A stretch of DNA of 64,000 nucleotides from Desulfarculaceae bacterium (GCA_020444545.1 JAHLKT010000006.1:62001-126000); one strand, 5' to 3'. Positions 25,140 to 33,590 are shown, counted from the first letter of the stretch. Notes: generated by a model from the sequence alone, not told the origin. Made by a program: numbers and translations.

Positions 25140-26291
25140 ATGAGGCTATCGCTCAAGTCGTTCACCGTTTTGGCCGCCGCGGCCGTCTTCGCCTTGTCGG
25201 CTACGGTCGCCACCGCCGCCAAGCCCAAGGAAGTGTCCCTGGTGTCCTGGGGCGTGGGCTCCATGTTCTATTCCATGAGCTCCGCCGTGGCTAACGCGGT
25301 CAAGCAGAAGAGCGGCATCAAGACCAATATCATTCCTTCCAGCAACGACACCGGCCGCATGCTGCCGGTGAAGACCGGCGAGGCCCAGATGTTCATCGCG
25401 GCGGCCTCCACCGGCTGGCTGGGCACCCGCGGCGCGGGCATGTTCTCTAACCCGCAGTGGGGCCCCCAGAAGCTGCGCATCGCCTGGCGGGGCGGCGCCT
25501 ACTACACCGCCTTCTGGAGCCGGGGCGATTCCGGCCTGAGCAACCTGACCCAGGTCAAGGGCATGCGCGTGGCCCAGGTGCCCGGCTCGCCCACCCTCAA
25601 CTGGCTGCTCCAGGGCGCCGTGGCCTTCGGCGGCTACGACATGGCCCAGGTCAAGACGGTCAACATGTCCGGTTACGGCCCGGCCTGCAAGGCGGTGATC
25701 CAGGGCTCGCTGGACCTGTTCGTGAGCAGCACCACCAGCGGCTACGTGCGTGAGTGCGCGGCCAAGCCCGGCGGCATCGCCTGGATGAACCTGGACCCCA
25801 ACGACAAGGCCGCCTGGCAGCGCCTGTGGGGCTTCGCTCCCTGGGCCGGCTACGGCACCCCCAAGGTCTACGCGGGCATGGACAAGGGCGTGAAGCCCTT
25901 CACCGCGCTCAAGTACGCCGCCTTCTTCTGGAGCTACGACAACATCGACGAGGAGACGGTCTACCAGTACGCCAAGGGCATCTGGGAGAGCTACGACCTG
26001 TACAAGGACAAGCACCCCCGCCTGGCCGACTGGAGCCACAAGTCCGCCGCGGACCTGAACACCCTCATCTTCCCCTTCCACCCCGGCCTGATCAAGCTGC
26101 TCAAGGAAAAGGGCGTGTGGACCCCCGAGCATGAGAAGTTCCAGCAGACCCAGCTGAAGAACGAGGCCGCTCGCCTGGTCCTGTGGAAAGAGGCCACCGC
26201 CAAGGCCGACAAGAAGGGCGTCAAGGTCGGCAGCCCCGAGTTCGGCAAGCTGTGGAAGGAAATGCTCCTCGCCGCGAACCTGTACCGTTAA
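25140..26291 (+). CDS. TAXI-family TRAP transporter solute-binding protein
   Basis: A 383-residue periplasmic binding protein with a signal peptide (about 23 residues). The VSWGVGSMFYSMSSAVANAV segment and the VKTGEAQMFIAAASTGWLG segment are typical of TAXI proteins, which pair with a single fused TRAP permease. TAXI proteins usually bind small carboxylates or amino acids. ATG at 25140 with GGAGG upstream. The fused permease follows after an 84-bp gap that holds a strong hairpin, which would favour higher expression of the binding protein. Confidence 0.9.
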   Translation: MRLSLKSFTVLAAAAVFALSATVATAAKPKEVSLVSWGVGSMFYSMSSAVANAVKQKSGIKTNIIPSSNDTGRMLPVKTGEAQMFIAAASTGWLGTRGAGMFSNPQWGPQKLRIAWRGGAYYTAFWSRGDSGLSNLTQVKGMRVAQVPGSPTLNWLLQGAVAFGGYDMAQVKTVNMSGYGPACKAVIQGSLDLFVSSTTSGYVRECAAKPGGIAWMNLDPNDKAAWQRLWGFAPWAGYGTPKVYAGMDKGVKPFTALKYAAFFWSYDNIDEETVYQYAKGIWESYDLYKDKHPRLADWSHKSAADLNTLIFPFHPGLIKLLKEKGVWTPEHEKFQQTQLKNEAARLVLWKEATAKADKKGVKVGSPEFGKLWKEMLLAANLYR

Positions 26292-26299
26292 AACCATCC

Positions 26300-26332
26300 C
26301 CGGGGCGGCGGGCGCTTGGTCCGCCGCCCCGG
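26300..26332 (+). repeat. Stable stem-loop between binding protein and permease
   Basis: A perfect twelve-base stem, CCGGGGCGGCGG and CCGCCGCCCCGG, with a nine-base loop, starting eight bases after the TAXI stop. No T-run follows. Position between a binding-protein gene and its permease is typical of RNA elements that protect the upstream message and lower permease expression. Confidence 0.65.
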
Positions 26333-26375
26333 ACCGAACTGTTCACCCCGGCCCCAGTATGCTTCGGGAGACGTG

Positions 26376-28331
26376 ATGTCCACTGAGCTTGCCGCCTCCA
26401 TGGTCCCCAAATACCGGCCCCTGAAGGGCCTGGTCCGGGCATACATGCTTTTTGCCTCGGTCTTGGCCATGGCCTCGGCCATTTTTTACAATTTTTACTT
26501 CAGCATCGACGGCTGGACCTTCCCCAGCAACGGATACCTCTATTTCCTGCTGGCGTTGTACCTGCCCCTGGTCTATTTGCTGTTCCCGCCGGTGAAGACC
26601 GCCAAGGCCGTGGCCCGGGTGCCTTGGTACGACTATCTTATCTCTCTGGCCATCCTGGTCTCGGGCATGTATTGCTTTGCCAACGCCATGGAGATGCGCA
26701 CCATGGGCTGGGAGATCCTGGCCCCCTGGCCGGCCAAGATCGCCTGCCTGATCATCCTGCTCTCGGTGCTGGAGGCGGCCCGGCGGGCCAGCGGCATGGC
26801 CTTTTTCATCGTGATCATCTTCTTCGCCTCCTATGCCCTCTACGCCAACTACATGCCCTCGTTCCTGCACGGCAAGGGCTACGGCTTCTGGCGAGTGGTC
26901 ACCTTCCACGTCATGGGCCCCGAGAGCATCATCGGCATCCCCATGCGCACCACCGGCTCCATCCTCATCGGGTACATGATCTTCGCCGTGGCCCTGATGC
27001 ACACCGGAGCGGGCAACTTCTTCCTGGACATCGCCCAGAGCATGTTGGGCACGGTGCGCGGCGGGGCGGCCAAGGTGAGCATCCTCTCCAGCGCCTTGAT
27101 GGGCTCCATCAGCGGCTCGGTGATCTCCAACGTGCTCTCCACCGGCTCCTTCACCATCCCGGCCATGAAGCGCTCGGGCTACCCCGCCTACTTTGCCGGC
27201 GCGGTGGAGGCCTGCGCCTCGGCCGGCGGCACCATGATGCCCCCGGTCATGGGAGCCACCGCCTTCGTCATGGCCGAGATGCTGCAAGTGCCCTACCTGA
27301 CCATCATCATGGCGGCGATCATCCCCTCGATCCTCTACTTCTCCTGCCTCTTGTTCCAGGCCGACGCCTACGCCGCCCTGCACGGCATCAGGGGGCAGGC
27401 CAAGAGCGAGTGTCCGCCCTTCTGGTCGGTGATGAAAACCGGCTGGCAGTATCTGCTGGCCATCTTCATCCTCATCTACATGGTGGTGGCCATGTCCATG
27501 GAGGCCCAGGCCGCCTGGGTGGCCACCGCGGTGTTGATCGCGGTCTCCAGCTTCCGCAAGGAGACCCGCCTGAACTGGACCAAGTTCCTGGACTTCATCG
27601 AAGGCACCGCTAAGTTCATGGCCGAGATCACCGCGATCCTGGCCGCCTGCGGCCTCATCGTGGGAGCCATGGTCTTCACCGGCGTGGCCACCTCCTTCGC
27701 CTCGGAGGTGGTGTCCTTTGCTGGCGACAACGCCTTTTTGATTCTGGTGCTGGGCGCCTTCTCCAGCTTCATCCTGGGCATGGGCATGTCCATCACCGCC
27801 TGCTACATCTTCCTGGCCATCGTCATGGCCCCGGCCCTGATCAACATGGGCTTCGAGCCTCTGGCGGTGCATTTGTTCGTGCTCTACTGGGGCATGGCTT
27901 CCTACATCACCCCGCCGGTGGCCATGGGCGCCTTTGCCGCGGCCACGGTGGCCGGCTCCAGCCCCATGAAGACCGCCTTGCAGGCCATGCGCCTGGGGGT
28001 GGCCAAGTATTTGCTGCCCTTCTTCTTCGTGCTCAACCCCGCCCTGATCTGGAAAGGTCCCTGGCACGAGGTCCTGCTCTCGTTCCTCTCCTGCCTGGTG
28101 GGAGTGGCCTGCCTCGGCGGGGCCCTGGAGGGCTATTTGTTCGGGCTGGGCCGGGTCAACTACCTGGTCAGGGTCTTCGTCTTCGCGGGCGGCGTCATGC
28201 TGGGCGTGCCCTCCATCAAGACCGACCTCTTCGGCATCGCCCTGTTGGGCATGGGCCTGGTGCTTTGGTACTTCTTCGATAAAAACCGCAAGGCCCCGCT
28301 GAACCCGGGGACCGCCGGCGGCCGGGCCTAG
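26376..28331 (+). CDS. TRAP transporter fused permease (4TM/12TM)
   Basis: A 651-residue membrane protein in which the small DctQ-like part and the large DctM-like part are joined, the form that works with TAXI proteins. The DctM-like core has the family stretches GSISGSVISNVLSTGSFTIP, the SAGGTMMPPVMGATAFVMAE segment and ITPPVAMGAFAAATVAGS. It should use a sodium gradient to import the ligand captured by the TAXI protein. ATG at 26376 with GGGAG six bases upstream. Length is normal for the fused type. Confidence 0.93.
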   Translation: MSTELAASMVPKYRPLKGLVRAYMLFASVLAMASAIFYNFYFSIDGWTFPSNGYLYFLLALYLPLVYLLFPPVKTAKAVARVPWYDYLISLAILVSGMYCFANAMEMRTMGWEILAPWPAKIACLIILLSVLEAARRASGMAFFIVIIFFASYALYANYMPSFLHGKGYGFWRVVTFHVMGPESIIGIPMRTTGSILIGYMIFAVALMHTGAGNFFLDIAQSMLGTVRGGAAKVSILSSALMGSISGSVISNVLSTGSFTIPAMKRSGYPAYFAGAVEACASAGGTMMPPVMGATAFVMAEMLQVPYLTIIMAAIIPSILYFSCLLFQADAYAALHGIRGQAKSECPPFWSVMKTGWQYLLAIFILIYMVVAMSMEAQAAWVATAVLIAVSSFRKETRLNWTKFLDFIEGTAKFMAEITAILAACGLIVGAMVFTGVATSFASEVVSFAGDNAFLILVLGAFSSFILGMGMSITACYIFLAIVMAPALINMGFEPLAVHLFVLYWGMASYITPPVAMGAFAAATVAGSSPMKTALQAMRLGVAKYLLPFFFVLNPALIWKGPWHEVLLSFLSCLVGVACLGGALEGYLFGLGRVNYLVRVFVFAGGVMLGVPSIKTDLFGIALLGMGLVLWYFFDKNRKAPLNPGTAGGRA

Positions 28332-28357
28332 GCCCGGGGCCAAGATTGGATAGTCCC

Positions 28358-29389
28358 ATGGACCAAATGAACAAGAAAGAGCGCGTGCTGGCCACGGTGG
28401 CTGGCCAAGAGGTGGACCGGGCCCCGGCCTGCTACTTCAACCACATGGCCCACACCGAGCGCTCCCCCGAGGCCATCACCGGCCGTATGCTCACTGAGTA
28501 CTGGCTCTATGACTGGGATTTCATCAAGCTCATGGCCCGGCCTTCCTATTACGGCGAGGCCTGGGGCGCGGACTACACCTGGAACCCGGCCGATCCCAAT
28601 GGGATGCCCATGCTCACCGAACCTTTCCTCAAGACCCCGGCCGACCTGGCCAAGCTGCCGCCCCTGGCGGGGGACTTCGGCCCCTTTGCCGAGCAGCTCA
28701 AGGCGGTTCAGTGGGTCAAGGAGGGGCTCAAGGACGAGGCCTTCTTCGTGATGAGCCTGTTCAACCCCCTTAGCATCGCCAACCGCATGATGGGCGCGGT
28801 ATTCGGCAACCCGGACGAGGCCAAGCCCATGAAGGACATGATCGCCCAGGATCCCGACGCGGTGCATAAGGGGCTGGCCACCATCACCGACACCCTGGTG
28901 GACTTCACCCGCCACATCATCCGGAACGGGGCCCACGGGGTGTTCATGACCAGCACGGTGTGGACCTACGACTTCTTTGACGAGGAGTCCTACGAGGAGT
29001 TCGGCAAGCAATACGACCTCAAGGTGTACGAGGCCGCCCGCGAGGAGGGCGCGGTCTTGAACGTGCAGCACGTATGCCGCGACAACATCATGCTCAAGGT
29101 CTTCGCCGACTACCCGGTGGAGGTGATCTCCTACGAGTCCACCAACCCGCGCAACCCCAGCCTGAGCGAGGCGCGGGGCGTGGTCAAGCAGGCCCTGTGG
29201 GGCGGGCTGGACCAGCGCCAGGTGCTGCCCGAGGGCACCCCGGAGGACGTGGCCGCCCAGGTGCGCCAGTGCCTGGACGAGACCCAGGGCAAGGGCATCA
29301 TCGTGGGGCCCGGCTGCACGGCCAACCGCCACGTGCCCGAGGAGAACCTGAGGGCGGTGGTCCCGGCCATCCAGGCCTGGTTCGCCTGA
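28358..29389 (+). CDS. UroD-family zinc methyltransferase (MtaA/MtbA-like)
   Basis: A 343-residue protein of the uroporphyrinogen decarboxylase superfamily. It carries H238-x-C240 (in VQHVCRD) and C320 (in GPGCTANRH), matching in spacing the zinc ligands of MtbA/MtaA thiol methyltransferases. This argues for methyl transfer between a corrinoid and a thiol rather than haem synthesis. No corrinoid protein or MttB-type partner is adjacent. Start chosen at ATG 28358 (a TTG lies twelve bases upstream). It follows the TRAP permease by 26 bp and should be part of that operon. Acceptor thiol is unknown. Confidence 0.82.
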   Translation: MDQMNKKERVLATVAGQEVDRAPACYFNHMAHTERSPEAITGRMLTEYWLYDWDFIKLMARPSYYGEAWGADYTWNPADPNGMPMLTEPFLKTPADLAKLPPLAGDFGPFAEQLKAVQWVKEGLKDEAFFVMSLFNPLSIANRMMGAVFGNPDEAKPMKDMIAQDPDAVHKGLATITDTLVDFTRHIIRNGAHGVFMTSTVWTYDFFDEESYEEFGKQYDLKVYEAAREEGAVLNVQHVCRDNIMLKVFADYPVEVISYESTNPRNPSLSEARGVVKQALWGGLDQRQVLPEGTPEDVAAQVRQCLDETQGKGIIVGPGCTANRHVPEENLRAVVPAIQAWFA

Positions 29390-29463
29390 TCCCCGGCCCG
29401 GCGGGCCCGCGCCCGCCTGCTCGTACATGCCCCTCGCGGCCCGGCCCACGCCGGGACGCCACG

Positions 29464-29485
29464 CCCCGGCCTTGGCCGGCCGGGG
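29464..29485. repeat. GC hairpin between methyltransferase and desulfidase genes
   Basis: CCCCGGCC (29464-29471) and GGCCGGGG (29478-29485) form a perfect eight-base stem with a six-base loop inside a 130-bp, very GC-rich spacer. No T-run. It may set relative expression of the flanking genes. Confidence 0.45.
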
Positions 29486-29519
29486 AGGGGACTGCCTGGT
29501 GTTTGGGAGTTAGCAAAAA

Positions 29520-30836
29520 ATGGCTTACACCATTAAAGATGTTCTGCGCTTGGAAGTGGCCCCGGCCTTGGGCTGCACCGAGCCGGTGGCCGTGGCCTTG
29601 GGCGCGGCGGCGGCAGCTTCGCTGTTGCCCGGCGGCGAGGTCGAGTCCATCGAGGTTTCCCTGGACCCCAATGTCTATAAAAACGGCCTGGCCATCTCCA
29701 TTCCGGGCTCCAACGGCGCCACCGGCCTGGACACCGCCGCCGCCTTGGGCGCCCTGGCGGGTAACCCCCACATGGGCCTGGAGGTGCTGGCCCCGGTGAG
29801 CGAGCCCGACCTGGAGCGGGTGCAGAAGTTCCTGGAAGAGAAGCGGGTCAAGCTCAAGGTGCTGGACCCCGGCGGCCTGCGCATCGAGACCACGGTGCGC
29901 GCGGACGGCCACGAGGCCCGTTCGCTCATCACCCACCTGCACGACAACATCGTGGGCCTGTGGCTGGATGACGAAAAGCTGGAAAACCACGCCCTGCTTT
30001 CGCCCCAGGGCGTGGGCGGGGTCAGCCCCATGGCCGAGTTGGAGGACTGGCTGCGCGGCCAGAGCTTGGAGCAGCTCCTGGCCCTGGTGGAGGGCTTGGA
30101 CCAGGAGGACCTGGATTTCCTCAAGCAGGGCATGGAGCACAACCTGCGCCTGGCCAACTACGGGCTCAAGCACGGCCCCGGCTTGGCCATCGGGCGCACC
30201 CTGGAGCGCATCGTGCGCCAGGGGCTCTTGAAGCGAGACATGGCCCTGGCCGCCCGCATTCTTACCTCGGCCGCGGCCGACGCGCGCATGGCCGGCATCA
30301 AGCTGCCCGCCATGTCCTCGGCGGGCAGCGGCAACCACGGCCTCACCGCCATCCTGCCCCTGGTGGCGGTCAAGGAGTTCATCAACTGCGATGAGCGCAC
30401 CTTGTTGGAGGCCATGGGCTTCAGCCACGTGATCACCGCCTACATCAAGGCCTTCACCGGCCGCCTCTCGGCGGTGTGCGGCTGCTCGGTGGCCGCCGGG
30501 GCCGGGGCCACCAGCGCGGTCACCTACATGCTCGGCGGCCAGACCAAGCACATCGCCGCGGCCATCAAGATACTCACCGGCGACCTGGCCGGGGTGATCT
30601 GCGACGGGGCCAAGACCGGCTGCGCCATCAAGCTGGCCACCGCCGCCGGCTCGGCGGTGCAGGCGGCCCTGTTCTCTTTGCACGGCGTGGAAGTGGACCC
30701 CATCCAGGGCATCATGGGCCTCACCATGGAAAAGACCTCCGAGAACCTGGGCGCGCTGAGCACCCAGGGCATGGTGGAGACCGACCGCACCATCCTCAAG
30801 ATCATCATGGACAAGCACTTCTCGTTGGAAGAGTAG
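29520..30836 (+). CDS. cyuA: L-cysteine desulfidase-like protein (CyuA/UPF0597, SDH-alpha fold)
   Basis: A 438-residue protein of the UPF0597/CyuA family. Members break L-cysteine to pyruvate, ammonia and sulfide using an oxygen-sensitive [4Fe-4S] cluster. Seen are the N-terminal EVAPALGCTEPVAVALG with a conserved Cys, SSAGSGNHGLTAILP, CGCSVAAGAGATSA and GVICDGAKTGCAIKLA with candidate cluster cysteines. L-serine dehydratase alpha chains share the fold, so serine or another beta-substituted amino acid is an alternative substrate. Start ATG at 29520. Co-directional with the TAXI-TRAP and methyltransferase genes. Confidence 0.87.
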   Translation: MAYTIKDVLRLEVAPALGCTEPVAVALGAAAAASLLPGGEVESIEVSLDPNVYKNGLAISIPGSNGATGLDTAAALGALAGNPHMGLEVLAPVSEPDLERVQKFLEEKRVKLKVLDPGGLRIETTVRADGHEARSLITHLHDNIVGLWLDDEKLENHALLSPQGVGGVSPMAELEDWLRGQSLEQLLALVEGLDQEDLDFLKQGMEHNLRLANYGLKHGPGLAIGRTLERIVRQGLLKRDMALAARILTSAAADARMAGIKLPAMSSAGSGNHGLTAILPLVAVKEFINCDERTLLEAMGFSHVITAYIKAFTGRLSAVCGCSVAAGAGATSAVTYMLGGQTKHIAAAIKILTGDLAGVICDGAKTGCAIKLATAAGSAVQAALFSLHGVEVDPIQGIMGLTMEKTSENLGALSTQGMVETDRTILKIIMDKHFSLEE

Positions 30837-30841
30837 GGCTC

Positions 30842-30865
30842 GGGCGGCTCCTCTTGGGGCCGCCC
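30842..30865. repeat. Hairpin after the desulfidase gene
   Basis: GGGCGGC (30842-30848) and GCCGCCC (30859-30865) form a seven-base stem a few bases past the stop codon. It lacks a T-run, but is the best candidate for the end of the TAXI-TRAP transcript. Confidence 0.45.
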
Positions 30866-30882
30866 ACCCTCGCACCAAGGCA

Positions 30883-30912
30883 TTGACCCGGACGGTCAGT
30901 TCGGGATACCAT
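30883..30912 (+). promoter_or_regulatory. Candidate promoter of the membrane protein gene
   Basis: TTGACC (30883-30888), 18-base spacer, TACCAT (30907-30912). Immediately downstream is a perfect inverted repeat AATTAG-AAAAA-CTAATT (30920-30936), placed where a repressor could block transcription start. Confidence 0.5.
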
Positions 30913-31050
30913 TTGATTTAATTAGAAAAACTAATTTGCATCCTATCGGGGGCGCCTCCAAGGGGGGCTGGCCGCCCAGCCGTGGCGCACCCGGCCACAA
31001 AGGTCCGTGATTGTGACCGTGAGGGGCACCCATGCCCCGAGGGGGTGATC

Positions 31051-32097
31051 ATGGAAAAGGAAGCAAAGAGGTGTCTGGAGGCGGGGACGATCCAGCACAG
31101 GAACGTTCCCGACGCCTGGCAAACCAAGACCCAGGAGTTGGTGGGCCTGCCTTTCCCCTGGCCTTGGTTGTTTATCGCCGCCATTTTATTCGGGGTTGCC
31201 TTGGCTCTGGCCTATCAGGAGCCGATCAACGAAAAGCTCATTCGCCTTTATGGCATCCTGTGCATACTCATCGCCGGGCTGGCCAACGCGGTGGTGTTCT
31301 TCGAGATGCTGGTGGACGAGGCGGCGGACACCTGGCCCAGCCTCCTGGAAGAGAAAAAGGAGGTGGCCAACGCCTGGATTTCGCTTTGGTACGATCGGAT
31401 GTTCTGGTCCTCCAAAAACATCTGGTGCGCCCTGGCAATGATGCTGCTCCTGGCCCGTTCCAACTACGCCACGGTCGAATCCTTTCACCTGGAGCACCTG
31501 AGCACCATCATTTACACTTACCTGCTGCTCTTCATAATGAGCTTCATGTCCGGCTCCACCCTGTGGGTCATGCTGTGCATCGCGCGCATGTTCTGGTCTC
31601 TGGGCAGGGCCGTGAGGATAAGACCTTCCATTTTCGATACCCGCACCAGCGTATTGCGAGCGGCCTCCTCGGTCATGTTCAAGGTATCCCTGGTGGGCGC
31701 GGGCCTGTACTTGTTGGGGCTGTCCATTATCTATTTCTGCAAGACCCAGCTTGATGGCCACCAGCTTTTTCTGTTGGTGTTCTTCGGGATTTTCATCCTG
31801 GGCTACTTCATCGTGCCGCAACGCAACATCCACAAGGCGCTGGTGGAGATCAAGCGCTCCCACCTCAGCAAGCTGGTGGTTCAGATAGAGCGCTACTTTA
31901 CGGCAGTCACCGAAGACCCCACCAAGGAGAACATAGACAAGCTCCACGACTTGTTCGGGGTGCAGGCAGTGCTCAACAGCAAGACCGTTTTCCCCTCGGG
32001 CCTGGCAGAGTTGCTTAGCCTCATAGGCTCCATATTCATCCCGCTTCTGGCCTTGCTTTATGAAGTCATGTCCAAGCAGGGAGGGGTTTTCAAATGA
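31051..32097 (+). CDS. Polytopic membrane protein of unknown function
   Basis: A 348-residue integral membrane protein with about seven predicted helices, near residues 40-57, 68-90, 125-140, 150-180, 208-228, 236-253 and 317-337. A soluble stretch of about 60 residues lies between the last two. It has no motif that I recognise. The ATG at 31051 has GGGGGTG upstream; the frame opens earlier at 30982, but those residues are not conserved-looking. Stand-alone gene with its own promoter between the desulfidase gene and the aroF attenuator. Confidence 0.65.
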   Translation: MEKEAKRCLEAGTIQHRNVPDAWQTKTQELVGLPFPWPWLFIAAILFGVALALAYQEPINEKLIRLYGILCILIAGLANAVVFFEMLVDEAADTWPSLLEEKKEVANAWISLWYDRMFWSSKNIWCALAMMLLLARSNYATVESFHLEHLSTIIYTYLLLFIMSFMSGSTLWVMLCIARMFWSLGRAVRIRPSIFDTRTSVLRAASSVMFKVSLVGAGLYLLGLSIIYFCKTQLDGHQLFLLVFFGIFILGYFIVPQRNIHKALVEIKRSHLSKLVVQIERYFTAVTEDPTKENIDKLHDLFGVQAVLNSKTVFPSGLAELLSLIGSIFIPLLALLYEVMSKQGGVFK

Positions 32098-32134
32098 ATG
32101 GCCAGAGAGCGTCCCTAGGCTGCGGCCTTTGGCC

Positions 32135-32163
32135 TTGCGGTTGGCGCTGTTTGGGGCTATGAT
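32135..32163 (+). promoter_or_regulatory. Sigma-70-like promoter of the aroF leader
   Basis: TTGCGG (32135-32140) and TATGAT (32158-32163) with a 17-base spacer. Transcription would start near 32170, about 35 bases before the leader-peptide ATG, giving a compact attenuator transcript. Confidence 0.6.
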
Positions 32164-32205
32164 TCCTCCTGTATACAGAAGGCCACGCTCACGCGGCGGA
32201 GAGAC

Positions 32206-32343
32206 ATGATTCACTTGCGGGGACAATTTGCACTTAGCAGCGCCAACCAGGGCGCGGCGTCCCGCTGTGCCTCGTATCTCTATTATTATTATTACGCCCC
32301 CGTCACCCGGACGGTGAGCAAGCGTGGAGCGCCCCAGGCCTAG
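32206..32343 (+). CDS. Tyrosine-rich leader peptide of the aroF attenuator
   Basis: A 45-codon open frame starting at ATG with GGAGAG just upstream and ending at TAG 32341-32343. Between 32275 and 32295 the codons read Tyr-Leu-Tyr-Tyr-Tyr-Tyr-Tyr (five TAT and one TAC among seven codons), extreme for a GC-rich genome. The run directly precedes RNA that can form either of two alternative hairpins, followed by a terminator and the DAHP synthase gene. This is the layout of ribosome-mediated attenuation: stalling at Tyr codons when charged tRNA-Tyr is low should allow readthrough. The peptide itself needs no function. Confidence 0.88.
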   Translation: MIHLRGQFALSSANQGAASRCASYLYYYYYAPVTRTVSKRGAPQA

Positions 32344-32380
32344 CACCTGAACCAATACCAGGCACCACAGCCCACCGTCC
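32303..32380 (+). promoter_or_regulatory. Alternative hairpins (pause and antiterminator) of the aroF attenuator
   Basis: Pause hairpin: TCACC (32303-32307) pairs with GGTGA (32313-32317). Antiterminator: GGACGGTG (32309-32316) can instead pair with CACCGTCC (32373-32380), which is the 5' arm of the terminator. The two structures are mutually exclusive. A ribosome stalled on the Tyr codons (ending 32295) would cover the first TCACC and so favour the antiterminator. Confidence 0.82.
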
Positions 32381-32404
32381 CCCGGACGGTGGGTTTTTTA
32401 TTTT
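32371..32404 (+). terminator. Rho-independent terminator of the aroF attenuator
   Basis: A perfect ten-base stem, CCCACCGTCC (32371-32380) and GGACGGTGGG (32384-32393), with a three-base loop followed by TTTTTTATTTT. It lies 50 bp before the aroF ATG and well before any coding sequence, so it must be conditional. Confidence 0.92.
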
Positions 32405-32453
32405 GGGCCAATTACGGCCCGGCCCCAAACGGCCAAGGAAAAGGAAGCAACCA

Positions 32454-33533
32454 ATGATCATCCAATTGAAGGCAAGCGCGAGAAGCGGCGGACTGGAAAA
32501 ACTGGTCTCCCAACTGGCCGGGGACGGGGTTCCCCGGGAGCGGCTGGACATCTTCTCCGGCGACACCTACACCTTGGTGGGCATCAAGGGGGACGCCAGC
32601 AAGCTGAACCTGGACAAGTACCAGGCCCTGGACTACGTGCTCACCGTGCACCGCATCTCCGACCCCTTCAAGGAGCTGAGCCGCCAGTTCCACCCGGACG
32701 ACACCGTGGTGGAGCTAAGGAACGGGCATCGGGTGGGCAAGGACCTGAGCATCATCGCCGGGCCCTGCGCCATCGAGAGCCGGGAGCAGCTTTTCCGCAC
32801 CGCCGAGCTGGTGGCCGCCGCCGGGGCCAACATCCTCAGGGGCGGGGCCTTCAAGCCGCGCACCATTCACCGCAGCTTTCAGGGCCTGGGCGAGGAGGGG
32901 CTCAAGCTCCTGGCCGAGGCGCGCGAGGCGGTCGGCCTGCCCGTGGTCTCGGAGATCATGGACGCCCGCGACATCCCCCTGTTCCTGAAGTACGACATCG
33001 ACATCTGGCAGGTGGGGGCGCGCAACTGCCTGAACTACACCTTCCTGGACGCCCTGAGCCAGGTGCCCCATCCCAAGCCGGTGCTGCTCAAGCGGGGCGA
33101 CCACGTGTCCGTCAACGAGTTGTTGGGCGCCGCGCTTCGGCTCTACGAGGGCAACCAGGAGGTGATTCTTTGCGAGCGCGGCGACAAGACCGCCGACCGG
33201 GTGCACCGCAACGTGCTCAACCTGAACAACGTCTCCTACCTCAAGCACCACTACCATTTGCCGGTGATCGTGGACCCCAGCCACGGCACCGGGGTGCGTG
33301 AGCTGGTGGTGGACCTGGGCATGGCCGGGCTGGCCGCCGGGGCCGACGGCCTGATTGTGGAGGTGCATCACCAGCCGGAAAAGGCCCTGTGCGACGGAGC
33401 CCAGAGCCTGAACCAGGAGTTCGGGGACATGGTGCCCCTGGCCTCCACCATCTGGCAAGCGCGGGCCGCCCTGGGCGCGAGCCAGGCCGCCCAGTGCGCC
33501 GCCCTGGGCTCGGCCGCCGCCTGCTGCGCCTGA
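32454..33533 (+). CDS. aroF: 3-deoxy-7-phosphoheptulonate (DAHP) synthase, type I beta
   Basis: A 359-residue enzyme that condenses phosphoenolpyruvate and erythrose-4-phosphate, the first step of aromatic amino acid synthesis. Residues 1-80 form the ferredoxin-like regulatory domain found in the Thermotoga-type enzyme, where it mediates Tyr/Phe feedback. The barrel follows, with [27 protein letters not shown] and IVDPSHGTG motifs. ATG 32454 chosen; upstream in-frame codons lie in the terminator. The extreme C-terminus has an unusual Cys cluster ([13 protein letters not shown]). Transcription is governed by the Tyr leader, so both expression and activity may respond to tyrosine. Confidence 0.96.
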   Translation: MIIQLKASARSGGLEKLVSQLAGDGVPRERLDIFSGDTYTLVGIKGDASKLNLDKYQALDYVLTVHRISDPFKELSRQFHPDDTVVELRNGHRVGKDLSIIAGPCAIESREQLFRTAELVAAAGANILRGGAFKPRTIHRSFQGLGEEGLKLLAEAREAVGLPVVSEIMDARDIPLFLKYDIDIWQVGARNCLNYTFLDALSQVPHPKPVLLKRGDHVSVNELLGAALRLYEGNQEVILCERGDKTADRVHRNVLNLNNVSYLKHHYHLPVIVDPSHGTGVRELVVDLGMAGLAAGADGLIVEVHHQPEKALCDGAQSLNQEFGDMVPLASTIWQARAALGASQAAQCAALGSAAACCA

Positions 33534-33559
33534 GGCCGCCAGCCCTTCTTGGGCCGCGT

Positions 33560-33590
33560 CCCGGCCGGGTCCTCGTGGGCCCGGCCGGGC
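33560..33590 (+). repeat. GC stem-loop after aroF
   Basis: CCCGGCCGGG occurs at 33560-33569 and again at 33580-33589; each copy is self-complementary and the two can pair across a ten-base loop. Only scattered T follows. Possible transcript end of aroF. Confidence 0.4.

Noticed and set aside
26343-28343. A 666-codon open frame opposite the TRAP permease
   Set aside because: It is a mirror of a GC-rich coding gene, full of His/Gln/Gly, with no domain; the permease on the plus strand is unmistakable.
28358-29389. True HemE (uroporphyrinogen decarboxylase)
   Set aside because: The H-x-C and distant Cys zinc ligands of methyltransferases are present and the gene sits with a transporter and desulfidase rather than haem genes.
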